From Balneolaceae bacterium (GTDB lineage: Bacteria; Bacteroidota; Rhodothermia; Balneolales; Balneolaceae): a DNA stretch of 16,304 nt. Below, in pieces: positions 15,784 to 16,304 of this stretch; positions within the stretch are counted from its first letter, which is position 1, and every line of letters begins with the position of its first letter. The position numbers and the translations under genes were made by a program. The DNA lies in NCBI GenBank assembly GCA_007129085.1, contig SKWF01000291.1:1-16304 (forward strand), given 5' to 3'. The notes beneath the pieces are model-generated. The model had not been told where the DNA came from, made no database searches, and was given only the letters and a program-made list of their open reading frames with translations.

Positions 15784-16304
15784 ATGAGTTGGAAAAAGAC
15801 ATTAGATCAATTAGAAAAAGGAAAAGTACGTGCAGCAGAACCGAAAGGGGACGGTTGGGAAGCAAATGTAGATGTAAAGAATGATATTCTTGCAGCGTTT
15901 AAAGCAGGTAAAAATGTAAGCTACGGTGGCATATATGATGGATTTGTAGATAAAGATAATTTGCCCCCACGAATGTTAGACCCTGAAGATGGTGTCCGAT
16001 TAGTTCCGGGCGGATCATCAATCCGACGGGGAGCTTTTGTAGCCAAAGGCGTTATTATTATGCCTCCTGCATATATAAATACAGGTGCGTATGTCGATGC
16101 AGGCTCTATGATAGATAGCCACGCGCTGGTTGGTTCGTGCGCTCAAATTGGAAAAAACGTTCATCTTTCTGCCGGTGTGCAAATTGGTGGTGTGCTGGAA
16201 CCGGTAGGATTGAGCCCGGTAGTTGTTGAGGATGACTGCTTTATTGGTGCTGGTGCTGTAATTGTAGAAGGTATATTGGTAAAAAAGGGTGCTGTAATTG
16301 CACC
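15784..16304 (+). CDS. dapD: Tetrahydrodipicolinate N-succinyltransferase (C-terminus cut by window edge)
   Basis: This enzyme transfers succinyl from succinyl-CoA to tetrahydrodipicolinate, committing the pathway to the succinylase branch. 173 codons are visible. A short N-terminal helical part (~1-70) leads into a left-handed beta-helix of hexapeptide repeats (~75 onward). Family landmarks are GAYVDAGSMID, VGSCAQIGKNVHLSAGV and IGGVLEPVG, which match the DapD succinyltransferase rather than the acetyltransferase DapH. The N-terminus is about 35 residues shorter than E. coli DapD as I remember it. An in-frame TAG at 15775-15777, directly after dapA, rules out an upstream start. The gap after dapA is 9 nt and the leader TAATAGAATATT has no Shine-Dalgarno sequence. 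The catalytic C-terminal part and trailing genes lie outside the window. Confidence 0.95.
   Translation, partial: MSWKKTLDQLEKGKVRAAEPKGDGWEANVDVKNDILAAFKAGKNVSYGGIYDGFVDKDNLPPRMLDPEDGVRLVPGGSSIRRGAFVAKGVIIMPPAYINTGAYVDAGSMIDSHALVGSCAQIGKNVHLSAGVQIGGVLEPVGLSPVVVEDDCFIGAGAVIVEGILVKKGAVIA

Noticed and set aside
15784..16304. DapH (acetyltransferase) instead of DapD
   Set aside because: The VGSCAQIGKNVHLSAGV and GGVLEP landmarks and the N-terminal layout match the succinyltransferase DapD.

Overview
This chromosomal window holds housekeeping genes and no mobile elements. It most likely comes from a Bacteroidota-type bacterium, and a Balneolota/Rhodothermota-like relative is my best guess. Three things point that way. 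First, two intergenic promoters fit the Bacteroidota consensus TTTG-N19-TAnnTTTG: an exact match at 12679-12709 (minus) and TCTG-N19-TATCTTTG at 12797-12827 (plus). Second, start codons that are fixed by a nearby upstream in-frame stop have no Shine-Dalgarno sequence. Third, there is a 30-codon gene for an AURKAIP1/COX24 (mS38-like) protein, which is typical of that group. The genus assignment is inference only.

Minus-strand operon (11716 down to the left edge): an NFACT/RqcH-like ribosome quality control protein, aroK (shikimate kinase), aroB (3-dehydroquinate synthase), a very large TamB-like envelope protein (TTG start), rnr (RNase R), and a secreted gluzincin-type metallopeptidase fused to a TolB-like beta-propeller that runs off the window. 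Gaps are 21 nt or less and two junctions overlap, so co-transcription is very likely. The operon mixes aromatic amino-acid synthesis, ribosome rescue/RNA decay and envelope functions.

Middle: an unrecognised 216-aa protein (11759-12409, plus) diverges from the NFACT gene across only 42 bp. It converges on the tiny AURKAIP1/COX24-like gene (12489-12581, minus), and a perfect 11-bp-stem terminator lies between them. The small gene has its own promoter and a roughly 90-nt leader with a hairpin and a competing pairing near the start codon.

Plus-strand operon (12853 to the right edge): lysC (aspartate kinase with two ACT domains), dapB (unusually short), dapA and dapD (partial). These are the first and middle steps of lysine/diaminopimelate synthesis by the succinylase branch. 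The aspartate-semialdehyde dehydrogenase and the later steps (succinyl-DAP aminotransferase, dapE, dapF) are not in the window.

The core genes are conventional. The items most worth a second look are the small ribosomal-type gene and its leader, the NFACT/RNase R co-location, the metallopeptidase-propeller fusion, the orphan TamB, and the unknown 216-aa protein.
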